Shown here in pieces: positions 1 to 9,311 of a stretch of 64,000 nt of DNA (position 1 is the first letter of the stretch; each line of letters begins with the position of its first letter). A program made the translations under genes and the position numbers. This DNA comes from Trueperella abortisuis. Its GTDB lineage: Bacteria > Actinomycetota > Actinomycetes > Actinomycetales > Actinomycetaceae. The notes below the pieces were generated by a model, which saw nothing but the letters and a program-made list of their open reading frames with translations, made no database searches and was not told where the DNA came from. The DNA lies in NCBI RefSeq assembly GCF_030811095.1, contig NZ_JAUSQL010000001.1:1798001-1862000 (forward strand), read 5' to 3'.

Positions 1-30
1 GCCGGAATAGGGGGCTATAGGGCAAAACGA

Positions 31-70
31 AGCCCGGTATCTCAGCGACTTTTCGCCTGGATACCGGGCT
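31..70 (-). terminator. Terminator of the initiator tRNA gene
   Basis: An 11-bp perfect inverted repeat (AGCCCGGTATC at 31-41, GATACCGGGCT at 60-70) sits just past the 3' end of the tRNA. Leaving the stem on the minus strand the sequence reads TCGTTTTGC, a short U-run; the plus strand also has TTTTCT after the stem, so it may act in both directions. Confidence 0.8.
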
Positions 71-77
71 TTTCTCG

Positions 78-151
78 TGGCGGGGGCAGGATTTGAACCT
101 ACGACCTCCGGGTTATGAGCCCGGCGAGCTACCGAACTGCTCCACCCCGCG
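78..151 (-). tRNA. Initiator tRNA-fMet (CAU anticodon)
   Basis: The reverse complement folds as a 74-nt cloverleaf. The acceptor stem is CGCGGGG/CCCCGCC, the anticodon loop is CTCATAA, and the T-loop is TTCAAAT. The anticodon stem CCGGG/CCCGG carries the three stacked G-C pairs typical of initiator tRNAs. Position 1 faces 72 as C-C, so the first acceptor pair is unpaired, which is the other initiator hallmark. A73 is followed by CGAG, so the CCA end is not encoded and must be added by nucleotidyltransferase. Confidence 0.95.
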
Positions 152-163
152 TCGGCATCAACC

Positions 164-192
164 ACTCTATTCAGCACGCGCGCCAGATTCAA
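164..192 (-). promoter_or_regulatory. Promoter of the tRNA-fMet gene
   Basis: On the minus strand a -35 box TTGAAT (187-192) and a -10 box TAGAGT (164-169) are separated by exactly 17 bp. Transcription would begin about 6 nt before the mature tRNA 5' end at 151, giving a short 5' leader for RNase P. The remainder of 193-330 shows no gene or clear signal. Confidence 0.65.
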
Positions 193-330
193 GGTGGGGC
201 GTGGTGCCCTTTCTCACCATATCCCCAGATCGGCCGCCCCCGGGTCGCGCGCCGCAGATAGACGCGGCGGGCCCGCATGAACAGCTTTCCGGGACGCGAG
301 AGCCGACGCAAGAGGGTCGGCCACAGACGC

Positions 331-363
331 GGGGTGGGGCCCGCTGAATGCGAGCCCCACCCC
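331..363 (-). terminator. Hairpin downstream of the GH101 gene
   Basis: A 10-bp perfect stem (GGGGTGGGGC at 331-340 with its complement at 354-363) and a 13-nt loop lie 15 bp past the stop codon of the GH101 gene. There is no U-tract on either side, so termination may be of the U-less actinobacterial kind or the hairpin may only protect the mRNA 3' end. Confidence 0.55.
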
Positions 364-378
364 GGTTAGCCGTCCGTC

Positions 379-3300
379 TTAGCCGATCAACGAGATGTTA
401 TGCCATCCGTGACCGCCCTCGATCGGGGTCATCCAGTAACTCTTACCCCTATTGAAGTAGGTAAAGAGCTTACCGTCGTTGCGAATACCAACCAGGTCGG
501 ATCGACCGTCACCGTTGACATCCCCCGGAATGACCGCTTGGGTGAATTCCGTCCAGCCGTGACCAATCTGGCCGACCGATGTGATCGTACCGTCACGGTT
601 GCCCTCGTAGAGGAACATGGTGCCGTCGGCGCTGATGGCGACGATGTCGCCATACCGGTCGCCGGTCATGTCACCGGGGCCGAGGATGCGACTCATCGAG
701 CTCCAGCCATGGCCGATCTTCGTGCCCGAGTACATCCCCGTATTCGTCAGGACGTAGCGGTACAGCTGCCCGGTCGGCACGTGACGAGCCACCACGTACT
801 CAGTCTGAGAGGAGCCGAGCTTGCCGACATAGACGATGTTGTCCATGTCGTTCCAACCGTGGCCAACCTCCGGGCCCTGCTTCAGGAAGCCGTCGCCCTC
901 CGAGTAGTAGTAGAACATCCGTCCATCCGGGTGTCCGACGAGCGCGTCCGCACGACCATCGCCGTTCATGTCCGGGATAGACACGATCGACGTGAAGTGC
1001 TTCGCGTTGCAGTCGACGATCTCGCCACCTGTGAAGGTGCCGTCAGCGTGACCCGCGTACCGGCGGAGGCTTCCCTCGCCGTCCACGGCCCACAGGTCAG
1101 CGAAGCGGTCGCCGGTGAACTCGCCCAGCTTGCCCGTGCCGCGAGCCGGGATCGACGGACGATCCACGGCCTGGCAGGTCGGCTGATCGGGATCGGGCTG
1201 ATCGGGATCGGGCTGATCGGGATCCGGCTGATCCGGGGTGCCGCAGGTGCCGCCGAGGCGGATCTCGCCGGCGCCGCCGAAGGCCTGGCCGTTGATCGCG
1301 TCGAGGCCAATCAGCTTGACGAACTTGCCCTCGACGGCCGGGAACTCGACGACCTGAGGCGCGGTGTCGTCCGTGAAGTTGCCCGTCGCCACGGGCTCAC
1401 CCCAGTCCTCACCATCCATCGAGACGTAAACCTCGTAGCCCTTGATGCGGCCGTTCGCCGCATTCTGGCGAGTGGTGTACTCCAAGCCGGTGAACGTACA
1501 GGTTTGGTCGTTACCCTTGACCGCCGCCGGTTCGAGGGTGATGTGGTGGGGGTAGCGCAGGGCGGTCGGGCTCCACTGGGTGTGCCAGTAGGTGTTGGCG
1601 TCTCCGTCAATTGCCGCCGCGGCGAAACCGTTCGGGGCCGGCTCACCGGAGGTCTGCTCGGAGCTGAAGTCCGCGATCGTCAGATCGGACCCGCCGATCG
1701 GGTTGGTCAGCTCGCTCTTGCTCGGGTCGAGGGTCGCGGTCTGCGTCCCCTCGCCGGCCTCCTCGCCGATCTTCCAGGTGCCCGTGAACACGAGGTCACC
1801 CGGCTCGGCAGTCTTCGGAGCCTCAACCTTCCAGGTCGCCACCGAGGCGGCATCCTTCGTGGCCTCGGTCGCGCCTGCCTTGACCGGCGTGACGGTCCAG
1901 CCCTCGGGTGCCACGAGCTTGTGGGCCACCTCGGTCAGATCGCCTCCGTAGGTGTCCACCCTGGTGGTCACGTCGTAGGTGCGCATGCCCTCGCTCGAGG
2001 AGGCGGACTGCGTGACCTTCATGTCGGTGCTCGGGATGAACAGTTCCTCGACGCGGAAGTTGTCGATCGTCAGATCGCCCTGGTAGAGGTTGCCCGCCTT
2101 GAGGATGCCGATGAAGGTCGGCTGCTCGCTTGCGCGGAACTGCAGCTCGAACTTCGCGGTGCCCGCGCCGGGGTTGCCGCTGGCGTCCTTCCACCCGGTG
2201 CCGCGGCTCTGCGCGATCGGGGTCCGGCTGTCGGTGACTTCCCTCCAGTTGCCTGAGGTCGCCTCGTCGTGGCCGATGACCACCTGGTAATCGCCGGTGT
2301 GTGCGGCCTGGTAGTCGAAGCTCACCTTGTAGGTGTGGTTCGGCTCAAGCGGCACCGACGCGGACGTGGTGCGCAGGATGAGCCCACCGTTTTCCTGGTG
2401 TGCCAGGAGCGACCAGTCGCCGTCGAGGACGTTGTCGATCAGCTTCTGACCTTTCTGGGTGCTCTTCCCGTTGAGGGTGCCCCACCAGCCGGCCTGCGAG
2501 TACGGCTCGTTGCGCAGCGCGAGCTGCGTGCGGGCGTCGCCGCCCTGCGTTGAGCCGGTCACGAACGGCCAGTAGCCGGTGTCCGTATCCTCGAAGTTGG
2601 TAAACGCGATGGTCGCGTCGGTCGGGTTCGGGTCCGTCTCCTTGAAGGCGACGACGCGCAGGTCGTCAACCGCCACGGTCGCCTCGCCCTCGCCCACGGT
2701 GATCGCGAAGGTCATCGCCTTGCCGTCGGTGTGGAAACGAACCGGTACGCGCTGGAAGTGCGTGCGGAACTTCTCGTCCGAGGCGGTGGCGTTGATGGCA
2801 CCCGAGTCAGAGATCGTGGTCGTGGCGACCCCGTCTACCGCCTTCTGGTGCTGGGCCGGGGTCACGACGCCGTCCTTGGCCTTCGCTGACACGCTCACCT
2901 CGCGCGTCTTGCCAGGCTGGATCTCGATCCATGCCCAGGCGGAGTAATCACCTTCGGGCAGAGTGATCTCTTGGGAGATCGAGCCAGCGCCCTTGCCGAA
3001 CTCGGCCTGGAAGTTTTGACGGTCGGTGGTGACGACCGAGGCGTTACCCGTCACGTCGTAAGCGTCGAGGGTGCCGGAGAAGAAGCCCGGATCCTTGATG
3101 CTGGAGCCTTCGCCCCAGTCGGGGGTGGCGGGGGCGGGCACGTCGGTGGCCGGGTAGAGCACGTAGGCCGTGCCGTTGCCGCCGTCCGTAGCCGGGATGG
3201 TGATCGAACCGTCGGCCACGGTGAGGTTTGCGACCTCGGTACGGCCGGTATCTGTCAGCTTGTACAGCTTCAGGCTCGGCTGGCTCGCCCAGGACTTGGT

Positions 3301-5901
3301 GAGCTTCCAGGTGGTGGACTGCCCGCTCGGGTTGTAGTAGTACAGGCGATCCTGCCCGCCGTTCTTCCACGGCAACAGGTAGGTGGCGCCCTTGAGGACC
3401 GTCGCGCCATCGTAGGTGACGACGCGGTCGGCTGCGACGTCGTAGCCGCCCACCGAGGCCTGCGCGGAGGTGACCTCCGTGCCGTTCTTGAAGACGATGC
3501 GGCCAGCTTGGCCGTTCGCCGGCTTCTTCCAGGAGACGATGTCGGACTGCTGGAGGAACTTCGCCGGGAGGTTCTTCTGCCAGACTGCCTGGATGAAGTT
3601 GGTGTAGTCGACGTTGCCCGTCCAGCCCTCAAACTCGCGGACGTTGGTGTTGCCGAGCATCGGATCCGGGTTGAAGGTATCACGGTAGGAGTTTTCCACG
3701 AAGCGGATGAGCGTCGAGCTCAGGCCCTTGTTTCCGGTGCCGCCGTAGGCCTCGTCATTAGCCCAGTGGGACCACGTGGACAGCGTGGGCAACGAGTACG
3801 CCCACTCCGAGGCAAGCCGGAAGCCGAGGCGGTTCTGCTGGTTCCACGCGAAGGACTCGGCCTGCCAGCCGCTGTTGTAGTACACGTCCCAGTAGAGCCA
3901 GTTGAGGTTGGAATCCGCCGGGAAGTCCTTGCGCAGCTGCTCTAGGCGCTTGAGCAGGTTTCCGGTGGCCAAATCCTTCTGGTCGTTCATCTTGTAGGAC
4001 TGGTTCATCCAGCCCCACGCGAGCCGCGGCGGCATCTGGAGCTCGCACGGCGCGGCGACGCCGTTCGCATCCTGCGCAACATCGACGAAGCCGTTGGCCC
4101 CGTCCGAGAAGCACTTGGCTTCGGAGTAGCTTTCGGTGGCGTTGACGTGGACGCCGAAGGTGGCGTTCCAGTCCTTGCCGGCCTCGACCAGAGTCTTGAG
4201 GTCGGCAAGGCCGCCGGCGCGTTCGTTGTAGTTGTTACCGTAGTCGCCCTGGGCCGAGTCGTGGCCCTCAGCCTGGTAGCCCTTGAGGAGCACCTGCTGG
4301 CCGAGGTTGTCCGTGGCAAGCGAGATCCTCTTCGTGTCGTCGAGGGTACGCAGGAACGGGTGGGTGGCCTGAGAGACGATGTTGAACGGGATGCGGGTGA
4401 TGACGATGTTCTTCGTCTCATCCATGCCGACGAACGGGCGCAGGACGTCGCGGGTAGCGATGGCGGCGTCTTGCCAGTCGACGGCGTTGTCTCCGTTCGC
4501 GTCGGCCGTGATCTTGACCTTGATGAAGGGATCTGGATCAGGGCCGATACCCTTGCCGCCGGCATGCTTCAGCACGGCGCCGCCGCGGTGAACCCACTCG
4601 TACGGGGAAACGGTGCCGATGCGGTTGCCACCCTGCTCGCGCACCTGGACCGTGTAGCGATCGTTGCCCGAGGTGCCCTGCTTGGCGGTTTGGTCATCGA
4701 TCGCGTTGGTCTCGAAGCCGGCCGCGAGGCCGTTGCCTGCGGCCACGGCCATCCACACGTTCGTCGTCGTGTCGTTCGTGTCGGCGATTGTGTAGAAGCT
4801 ATCGGGATTTGTGGCGCGATTGGTGCTGATCTTCGCGCCGCCGACCATGGCCGCGGCGTCAGCTGCCGAATCAAGCGAAACCAGGTCGAGGCCGGGAATC
4901 TCGATGCGGTTGATCTTCAGGTTCGGATCGACGATGTCCGTGATCTTGTACTCGAGCACCTGGTCCTTCACCGAGATGACGACGTTGAAGGACGCGCCGG
5001 CGATGGACGGGAAGGTCACCGGGTAGGTCACCGAGGTCTTGTCGGCGCTGACGGTTGGGGCAGCGACGGTGACCGGGGTGGACGTGCCGTCGATGTTGAT
5101 CGCGTTCAGCGCGTCGCCGAACTTGCCAGGCAGGCGCTTGTCGCCCAGCTGGTAGTCAACCACCTGCGGGAAGCCGGGGTGTGTGTGGACGGTCAGCTGG
5201 CCGTCCGTGATCTCCGGGGCGCCCTCCGGGATGGTGATCTCAAGGGGCTTTGGCACGTCAGGCGTGGGATCGCTGCCCGCTTCGCCCGACTCGGCTGCCG
5301 TGAAGGCCTTGAATTCTGCCAGGCTCGCCGGAACCCTCGAGGTGTCGTCCCCACCCCAGGCGCTAGTAACCGCCACCATCACGCAACGCGCGGCGGTCGG
5401 GGTGAAGTCGACGGTGACGTCGGCGAGCTTGCCGGCCGGCGGCAACGCGGGGATAGAATCCTCGGCAACCTTGGCCAATTGGATGGGAACCTCCGCATCC
5501 CCATAGGCCTGCGGATCCGAGCAGTTCTTGTCGCTCGTCGTGAACACCTGGAAGTCACCGAAGCGGCCTGAGCCGTTGGAGGATTGACGCGGCGTCAGCA
5601 CGATACGACCGAGGTCCTCGACCTGCTTGCCGAGGTCGACGATGAACGTGTGGGGTAGAGGGGCTTCCCCGTCATTCCACTTGGTGTGCCAATAGGTGTC
5701 GCGGTTGCCGTCCAGGATGAGCGCAAGCCGGCCGTTGGCGCCTTCGCCGCTGGTCTCTTCCGAGCTCGCGAAGACCGCGGACATCTCGCCCTGCGGTATC
5801 TCTGTGTAGTTATATGTTGTGCCGAAAGCGGGTGAGGCCAACCCGCTCAGGGCGAGCGCCGCGCCCGTGGCGAGCGCCGCGCCTCGTCTAGAAACTCGCA
5901 T
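379..5901 (-). CDS. Secreted multidomain endo-alpha-N-acetylgalactosaminidase (GH101)
   Basis: Releases core-1 disaccharide (Gal-GalNAc) from Ser/Thr of mucin-type glycoproteins outside the cell. The 1840-residue product starts with a signal peptide (MRVSRRGAALAT..., cut near SPAFG). Then come an F5/8C-type galactose-binding domain (about 37-200), a beta-rich linker, and the GH101 core (about 330-900). The likely nucleophile is Asp672 in YWDVY and the likely acid/base is Glu699 in ASEWA. Downstream are further carbohydrate-binding modules, a NEW3-like domain, a second F5/8C domain (DANTYWHTQW), a PDPDQ linker, and a C-terminal FG-GAP/VCBS-like repeat domain with DxNGDGRxD calcium loops. There is no LPXTG anchor, so it is released or held by its lectin domains. 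ATG at 5899-5901 has AGGA about 7 nt upstream. Family assignment is firm; residue numbers come from motif position. Confidence 0.9.
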   Translation of the reverse strand: MRVSRRGAALATGAALALSGLASPAFGTTYNYTEIPQGEMSAVFASSEETSGEGANGRLALILDGNRDTYWHTKWNDGEAPLPHTFIVDLGKQVEDLGRIVLTPRQSSNGSGRFGDFQVFTTSDKNCSDPQAYGDAEVPIQLAKVAEDSIPALPPAGKLADVTVDFTPTAARCVMVAVTSAWGGDDTSRVPASLAEFKAFTAAESGEAGSDPTPDVPKPLEITIPEGAPEITDGQLTVHTHPGFPQVVDYQLGDKRLPGKFGDALNAINIDGTSTPVTVAAPTVSADKTSVTYPVTFPSIAGASFNVVISVKDQVLEYKITDIVDPNLKINRIEIPGLDLVSLDSAADAAAMVGGAKISTNRATNPDSFYTIADTNDTTTNVWMAVAAGNGLAAGFETNAIDDQTAKQGTSGNDRYTVQVREQGGNRIGTVSPYEWVHRGGAVLKHAGGKGIGPDPDPFIKVKITADANGDNAVDWQDAAIATRDVLRPFVGMDETKNIVITRIPFNIVSQATHPFLRTLDDTKRISLATDNLGQQVLLKGYQAEGHDSAQGDYGNNYNERAGGLADLKTLVEAGKDWNATFGVHVNATESYSEAKCFSDGANGFVDVAQDANGVAAPCELQMPPRLAWGWMNQSYKMNDQKDLATGNLLKRLEQLRKDFPADSNLNWLYWDVYYNSGWQAESFAWNQQNRLGFRLASEWAYSLPTLSTWSHWANDEAYGGTGNKGLSSTLIRFVENSYRDTFNPDPMLGNTNVREFEGWTGNVDYTNFIQAVWQKNLPAKFLQQSDIVSWKKPANGQAGRIVFKNGTEVTSAQASVGGYDVAADRVVTYDGATVLKGATYLLPWKNGGQDRLYYYNPSGQSTTWKLTKSWASQPSLKLYKLTDTGRTEVANLTVADGSITIPATDGGNGTAYVLYPATDVPAPATPDWGEGSSIKDPGFFSGTLDAYDVTGNASVVTTDRQNFQAEFGKGAGSISQEITLPEGDYSAWAWIEIQPGKTREVSVSAKAKDGVVTPAQHQKAVDGVATTTISDSGAINATASDEKFRTHFQRVPVRFHTDGKAMTFAITVGEGEATVAVDDLRVVAFKETDPNPTDATIAFTNFEDTDTGYWPFVTGSTQGGDARTQLALRNEPYSQAGWWGTLNGKSTQKGQKLIDNVLDGDWSLLAHQENGGLILRTTSASVPLEPNHTYKVSFDYQAAHTGDYQVVIGHDEATSGNWREVTDSRTPIAQSRGTGWKDASGNPGAGTAKFELQFRASEQPTFIGILKAGNLYQGDLTIDNFRVEELFIPSTDMKVTQSASSSEGMRTYDVTTRVDTYGGDLTEVAHKLVAPEGWTVTPVKAGATEATKDAASVATWKVEAPKTAEPGDLVFTGTWKIGEEAGEGTQTATLDPSKSELTNPIGGSDLTIADFSSEQTSGEPAPNGFAAAAIDGDANTYWHTQWSPTALRYPHHITLEPAAVKGNDQTCTFTGLEYTTRQNAANGRIKGYEVYVSMDGEDWGEPVATGNFTDDTAPQVVEFPAVEGKFVKLIGLDAINGQAFGGAGEIRLGGTCGTPDQPDPDQPDPDQPDPDQPTCQAVDRPSIPARGTGKLGEFTGDRFADLWAVDGEGSLRRYAGHADGTFTGGEIVDCNAKHFTSIVSIPDMNGDGRADALVGHPDGRMFYYYSEGDGFLKQGPEVGHGWNDMDNIVYVGKLGSSQTEYVVARHVPTGQLYRYVLTNTGMYSGTKIGHGWSSMSRILGPGDMTGDRYGDIVAISADGTMFLYEGNRDGTITSVGQIGHGWTEFTQAVIPGDVNGDGRSDLVGIRNDGKLFTYFNRGKSYWMTPIEGGHGWHNISLIG
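1181..1232. repeat. 15-bp tandem repeat encoding a Pro-Asp-Gln linker
   Basis: About 3.5 copies of a 15-bp unit (GGCTGATCGGGATCG) lie within the GH101 gene and encode repeated PDPDQ on the minus strand. This is a flexible, acidic linker between the second F5/8C domain and the C-terminal FG-GAP-like domain. Near-identical units make it prone to slippage in steps of five residues without frameshift. Confidence 0.85.
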
Positions 5902-5988
5902 GTTTGATTCCTATCGCTGGATTCGTGGTGTGTGGAGCCCGCCCGAACGTCGATGTTCACGGGGTCACCCTTCCATACTAAAGGATTC

Positions 5989-6055
5989 GGCCAAATTATC
6001 CAGCGGTTTTGGAAGAATTGACTGCTCCAAAACAAAAACTTTGGCCATATTGGCC
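5989..6055. promoter_or_regulatory. Palindromic, AT-rich upstream region of the GH101 gene
   Basis: The 259-bp gap 5902-6160 holds an AT-rich island with two inverted repeats: GTTTTGGA (6006-6013) with TCCAAAAC (6026-6033) across a 12-bp spacer, and GGCCA-TAT-TGGCC (6043-6055). Another GGCCA lies at 5989-5993. Their symmetry and position upstream of a secreted glycosidase suggest regulator sites. I could not assign a convincing -35/-10 pair, so operator function is inference. Confidence 0.35.
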
Positions 6056-6110
6056 TAAGTGTGGTCGTGGGCGACGCGCAAGCACACGGGTGCTGGCGAC
6101 GCCCACGCAC

Positions 6111-6144
6111 AAGGGGAGGAAGCCCGGGCGGGCTTCCTCCCCTT
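6111..6144 (-). terminator. Strong hairpin terminator after the UPF0182 gene
   Basis: A perfect 15-bp stem (6111-6125 with 6130-6144, arm AAGGGGAGGAAGCCC) closes a 4-nt loop 17 bp past the stop at 6161. The minus-strand exit is GTGCG, with no U-tract. Confidence 0.7.
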
Positions 6145-6160
6145 CTTCGCCGAAGGCTAG

Positions 6161-9100
6161 TTACTTGCCGTCGATCTCGTTCTGCGCCGCGACCGCCTCA
6201 TCAATCGCCTTCGACAGCGCATCCTGGGCCTTGCCATAGTCTGCCCAGTTGCCTGCGTCCAGCGCGGCACGGGAATCCTCGATGGCCTTCTTCGCCGACC
6301 CCAGCGCCGTGCTCAGCCGCTCCTGCGCGCTGCCCGCCGACGGCGTCGTACTCGGCTCGGCACTCGGCTCGGCACTCGGAGCCGTACTCGGCTCGGCATT
6401 CGGAGCCGGGCTCGACTCACCCGCCGGCTGGTCGGCAGCCCCGGCTTCGAGCGGAGCCTCCTTCTTCCCCACGACGCCGGCGTCGCCCGCGCTCACACCG
6501 GAATCTCCGCCGAAGACCTGGTCGAGGGACTCATCCAACGTGGGCGCAAATCCGACGTTGTCGCCGAACAGGGTCAGCACGTACTGCAAAGTCGGATACT
6601 GCGTACCCGAGGATGCCTGGACGTAGACGGGCTGGACATAGAGCAGGCCGTCACCCACCGGCAACGACAGGAGATTGCCGCGCATGATCTCCGTCCCGCC
6701 CTGCTGAAGCAGGTTCAGGTCTGTTGAGACCTTCGGGTTGGCCAGCATCGTGTTTTGTGCCTGGCCCGGGCCGGGCACCGTGAGGTCACGCGGTAGCTCG
6801 AGGAGGCTGAGCTTGCCGTAGTCCTCGCCCTTGACGCCGGTCTTGTTTCCGGCGTCGCCGGAGGCGGCGAGGAAGCCGGTCATGACGTTTCGGTTCGTCT
6901 GACCGCCCGGGATGTAGGAGGTGGTCAGCGAGAACGCCGTCTGGTCCTCGCCCGGCATCTTCAGCGTCAGGTAATACGGGGGCTGCTTCGGCGTGGTAGC
7001 GCTGGCGGCCTCAGTCGGCTCCAGCGGAACGTTCCAGAAGTCGCCGCCCGAGTAGAAGGACTTCGCGTCAGTGACGTGGTAGCGAGCCAGCAGGGTGCGC
7101 TGAATCTTGAACAGGTCCTCCGGGTAGCGCACGTGGGCGATGAGGTCGCCCGGCATCTCCGACAGCTCGGTGATCTGGCCGGGGAAGATGGACTTCCAAG
7201 CGTTGATGATCGGATCGTCGTTATCCCACTGGTAGAGCGTGACCGAGCCGTCGTAGGCGTTGACCACGGCCTTGACCGAGTTGCGGATGTAGTTGATCTC
7301 CTCCGGGCGCGGCTGGCCCAGGCCCCTCGTCGTCGCGTCCGCGGTGGCATCCGTCAGTGTCTCGCGCGCCGAGTAGGGGTAGTTGTTCGACGTCGTGTAG
7401 CCGTCAATGATCCACACCAGATCCTTGCGGGTGGACGGATCGTTGTCCATGTCCACCACGGCTGGCACGGCCTTCGTGTCCAGCGTCAGGTACGGGGCCA
7501 CCTTGCGCACACGCTCGTGCGGGTCGCGGGTGAAAAGGATCTGCGAGTCGGGGGTAACACGGTCGGAGAAGAACAGCTCTGTCGAGCCCATCCGAATCGC
7601 GTACATAAGGCGCTCGAAGGCGTTACCCACGCTCGGCCCACCCTGGCCCGTGTAGGTATTCATCACCTGACCGTTGGGGGCCGTGTCATCCGGGTAATCG
7701 AGCTCCCACGGATCCGAGCCCTCCGGAGCGCCGACGATCGAGTACGACGGCGACTGCTGGCCGAAGTACACGCGCGGTTCATAGTCGCCAAGCTGGCCCG
7801 TGGAGGGGATGCCGGCCTCCCAGAAGGCCGGGTCGCCGCGCGAGGTGATCGTGTTACCGTAGGCGGCCGCGACCCCGAAGCCGTGGGTGTAGACGGTGTG
7901 GTCGTTGACCCAGGAGCGACGCTCGGCGTCCAGGCCCTCGAGGTTGAGCTCGCGTACGGCGATCACCGTGTCGCGGGTTTGCCCGTCGATCTCGTAACGG
8001 TCAACCGTGAGCGGGTCTTTGAACTGGTAGTACTGCCTGTTCTGCTGGAGCTGGTTGAACGAGGGATCGACGATGTTCGGGTCGAGGAGGCGGATCTGCG
8101 CGGCCGTCTCCGAATCCTTACGCAACTGCCCGGGCTCAACGTCGGTACGCGCGTCATACTGCTGTGTCTGAACGTGGGCCATGTCGTATGCCTTGCGCGT
8201 GGCGTCAATGTTGCGCTGGATGTAGGTCGACTCCAGCTCTGCCGCGTTCGGGCGCACCTTGAAGTTCTCCACGAGCGCCGGGTAGAGCATTGTCACCACC
8301 AGGGCAGTTGCCACGGTGGAGGCGATGCCGATCACGGCTGGCTTCCATCTGCGCTGCACGGCGGCGAGGACGAAGAGCGCCGCCACCAGCGCCACCACGA
8401 CCGCCAGGATGGTCAGGCCCGGCTTGGAGGCGTTGATGTCGGTGTAGGTGGCGCCCGAGAAGCGCTGGTTGTTGCCCAGTAGCAGGTCGTAGCGGGCGAG
8501 CCAGTAGTTGATCGCGACGATGAGCGCGCCGATCGCGAGCAACGCGCCGGCGTGAGCCTGGGCCTTCTTGGAGACGGTGAAACCGCGCTGGCTGGCGCCG
8601 ATGTCGCCCGTCATCCAATAGGCGAGCGCGCTCACCAAGAACGACAGGATCGCAAGGGTGACAAGGAAGCTGATGATCGCGTGGATCGCCGGCAGCGAGA
8701 AAACGTAGAAGGACACATCCAGCCCGTACTCCGGGTCCGTCTCCCCGAATGAGGAGCGGTTGAACCACAGCAGGAAGGTCTGCCAGCTGCCGCCCAGGCC
8801 AGCACCGAAGAGGAGGCCGACGACGCCGGGCACGACGCCGAACGTCAGCCACTTGCGCTTCAGCAGCGCCTCGCCGACGTGGTTGGAGTCGAGGTCGATG
8901 ACGTTGCGCGAGGTCTTACTCTCCCTGAGCGCGATCCACAGGTTAAGGACGACAACGGCGAACACCACGAGGAAGCCGATCGCCCCCAGCGCAATCGACG
9001 CGCCGTATTGGGTCCAGAACACGCGCACGGCCTTAATCTGTTCAAACCACTTCAGCTCGGTCCAGAAACCGGCGAAGCCGATCAGCGCGAACACGAGCAG

Positions 9101-9175
9101 GCCGAGCACGATCAGCGTGGGGATAAAGGCACCTCCCCTGCCCGAGCGGTGCTGCTTTTTGGTCGATGTAGTCAA
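6161..9175 (-). CDS. UPF0182 family large membrane protein
   Basis: A member of the UPF0182 (COG1615) family of actinobacteria and some other phyla; its function is unknown. About seven hydrophobic segments occupy roughly the first 300 residues, starting FIPTLIVLGLLVFALIGF, followed by a long extracytoplasmic domain (YVFSLPAIH, DLVWIIDGYTTS and similar family blocks). An acidic Ser/Pro/Glu low-complexity stretch precedes a C-terminal helical segment. I chose the TTG at 9173-9175 because GAGG lies 6 nt upstream; an in-frame GTG at 9209-9211 adds 12 residues but has no ribosome site. It is divergent from the PPA1309 gene, the arrangement of M. tuberculosis Rv3193c and its neighbours. Confidence 0.85.
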   Translation of the reverse strand: MTTSTKKQHRSGRGGAFIPTLIVLGLLVFALIGFAGFWTELKWFEQIKAVRVFWTQYGASIALGAIGFLVVFAVVVLNLWIALRESKTSRNVIDLDSNHVGEALLKRKWLTFGVVPGVVGLLFGAGLGGSWQTFLLWFNRSSFGETDPEYGLDVSFYVFSLPAIHAIISFLVTLAILSFLVSALAYWMTGDIGASQRGFTVSKKAQAHAGALLAIGALIVAINYWLARYDLLLGNNQRFSGATYTDINASKPGLTILAVVVALVAALFVLAAVQRRWKPAVIGIASTVATALVVTMLYPALVENFKVRPNAAELESTYIQRNIDATRKAYDMAHVQTQQYDARTDVEPGQLRKDSETAAQIRLLDPNIVDPSFNQLQQNRQYYQFKDPLTVDRYEIDGQTRDTVIAVRELNLEGLDAERRSWVNDHTVYTHGFGVAAAYGNTITSRGDPAFWEAGIPSTGQLGDYEPRVYFGQQSPSYSIVGAPEGSDPWELDYPDDTAPNGQVMNTYTGQGGPSVGNAFERLMYAIRMGSTELFFSDRVTPDSQILFTRDPHERVRKVAPYLTLDTKAVPAVVDMDNDPSTRKDLVWIIDGYTTSNNYPYSARETLTDATADATTRGLGQPRPEEINYIRNSVKAVVNAYDGSVTLYQWDNDDPIINAWKSIFPGQITELSEMPGDLIAHVRYPEDLFKIQRTLLARYHVTDAKSFYSGGDFWNVPLEPTEAASATTPKQPPYYLTLKMPGEDQTAFSLTTSYIPGGQTNRNVMTGFLAASGDAGNKTGVKGEDYGKLSLLELPRDLTVPGPGQAQNTMLANPKVSTDLNLLQQGGTEIMRGNLLSLPVGDGLLYVQPVYVQASSGTQYPTLQYVLTLFGDNVGFAPTLDESLDQVFGGDSGVSAGDAGVVGKKEAPLEAGAADQPAGESSPAPNAEPSTAPSAEPSAEPSTTPSAGSAQERLSTALGSAKKAIEDSRAALDAGNWADYGKAQDALSKAIDEAVAAQNEIDGK

Positions 9176-9311
9176 GATAAACCTCGTTTCATGTCCGCTC
9201 TGAGCGGGCACTGCGGCACGTTGGAACTAATAAAACCGTATAACATCTCGCGCGCCGGGTGCCACGTGGTTCACCTCTAAGCTTTGCGAGCGCGTGTGGT
9301 AAGAATAGGCC

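Noticed and set aside
93..347. Small plus-strand frame across the tRNA and downstream gap
   Set aside because: It overlaps the tRNA gene and its promoter and has no coding features.
1181..1232. CRISPR-like array
   Set aside because: The 15-bp units are contiguous, have no spacers and encode a protein linker.
400..2256. Long plus-strand open frame opposite the GH101 gene
   Set aside because: High-GC mirror frame; no ribosome site or recognisable domain, and the minus-strand protein is clearly real. The same applies to 4147-5571 and 7076-8482.
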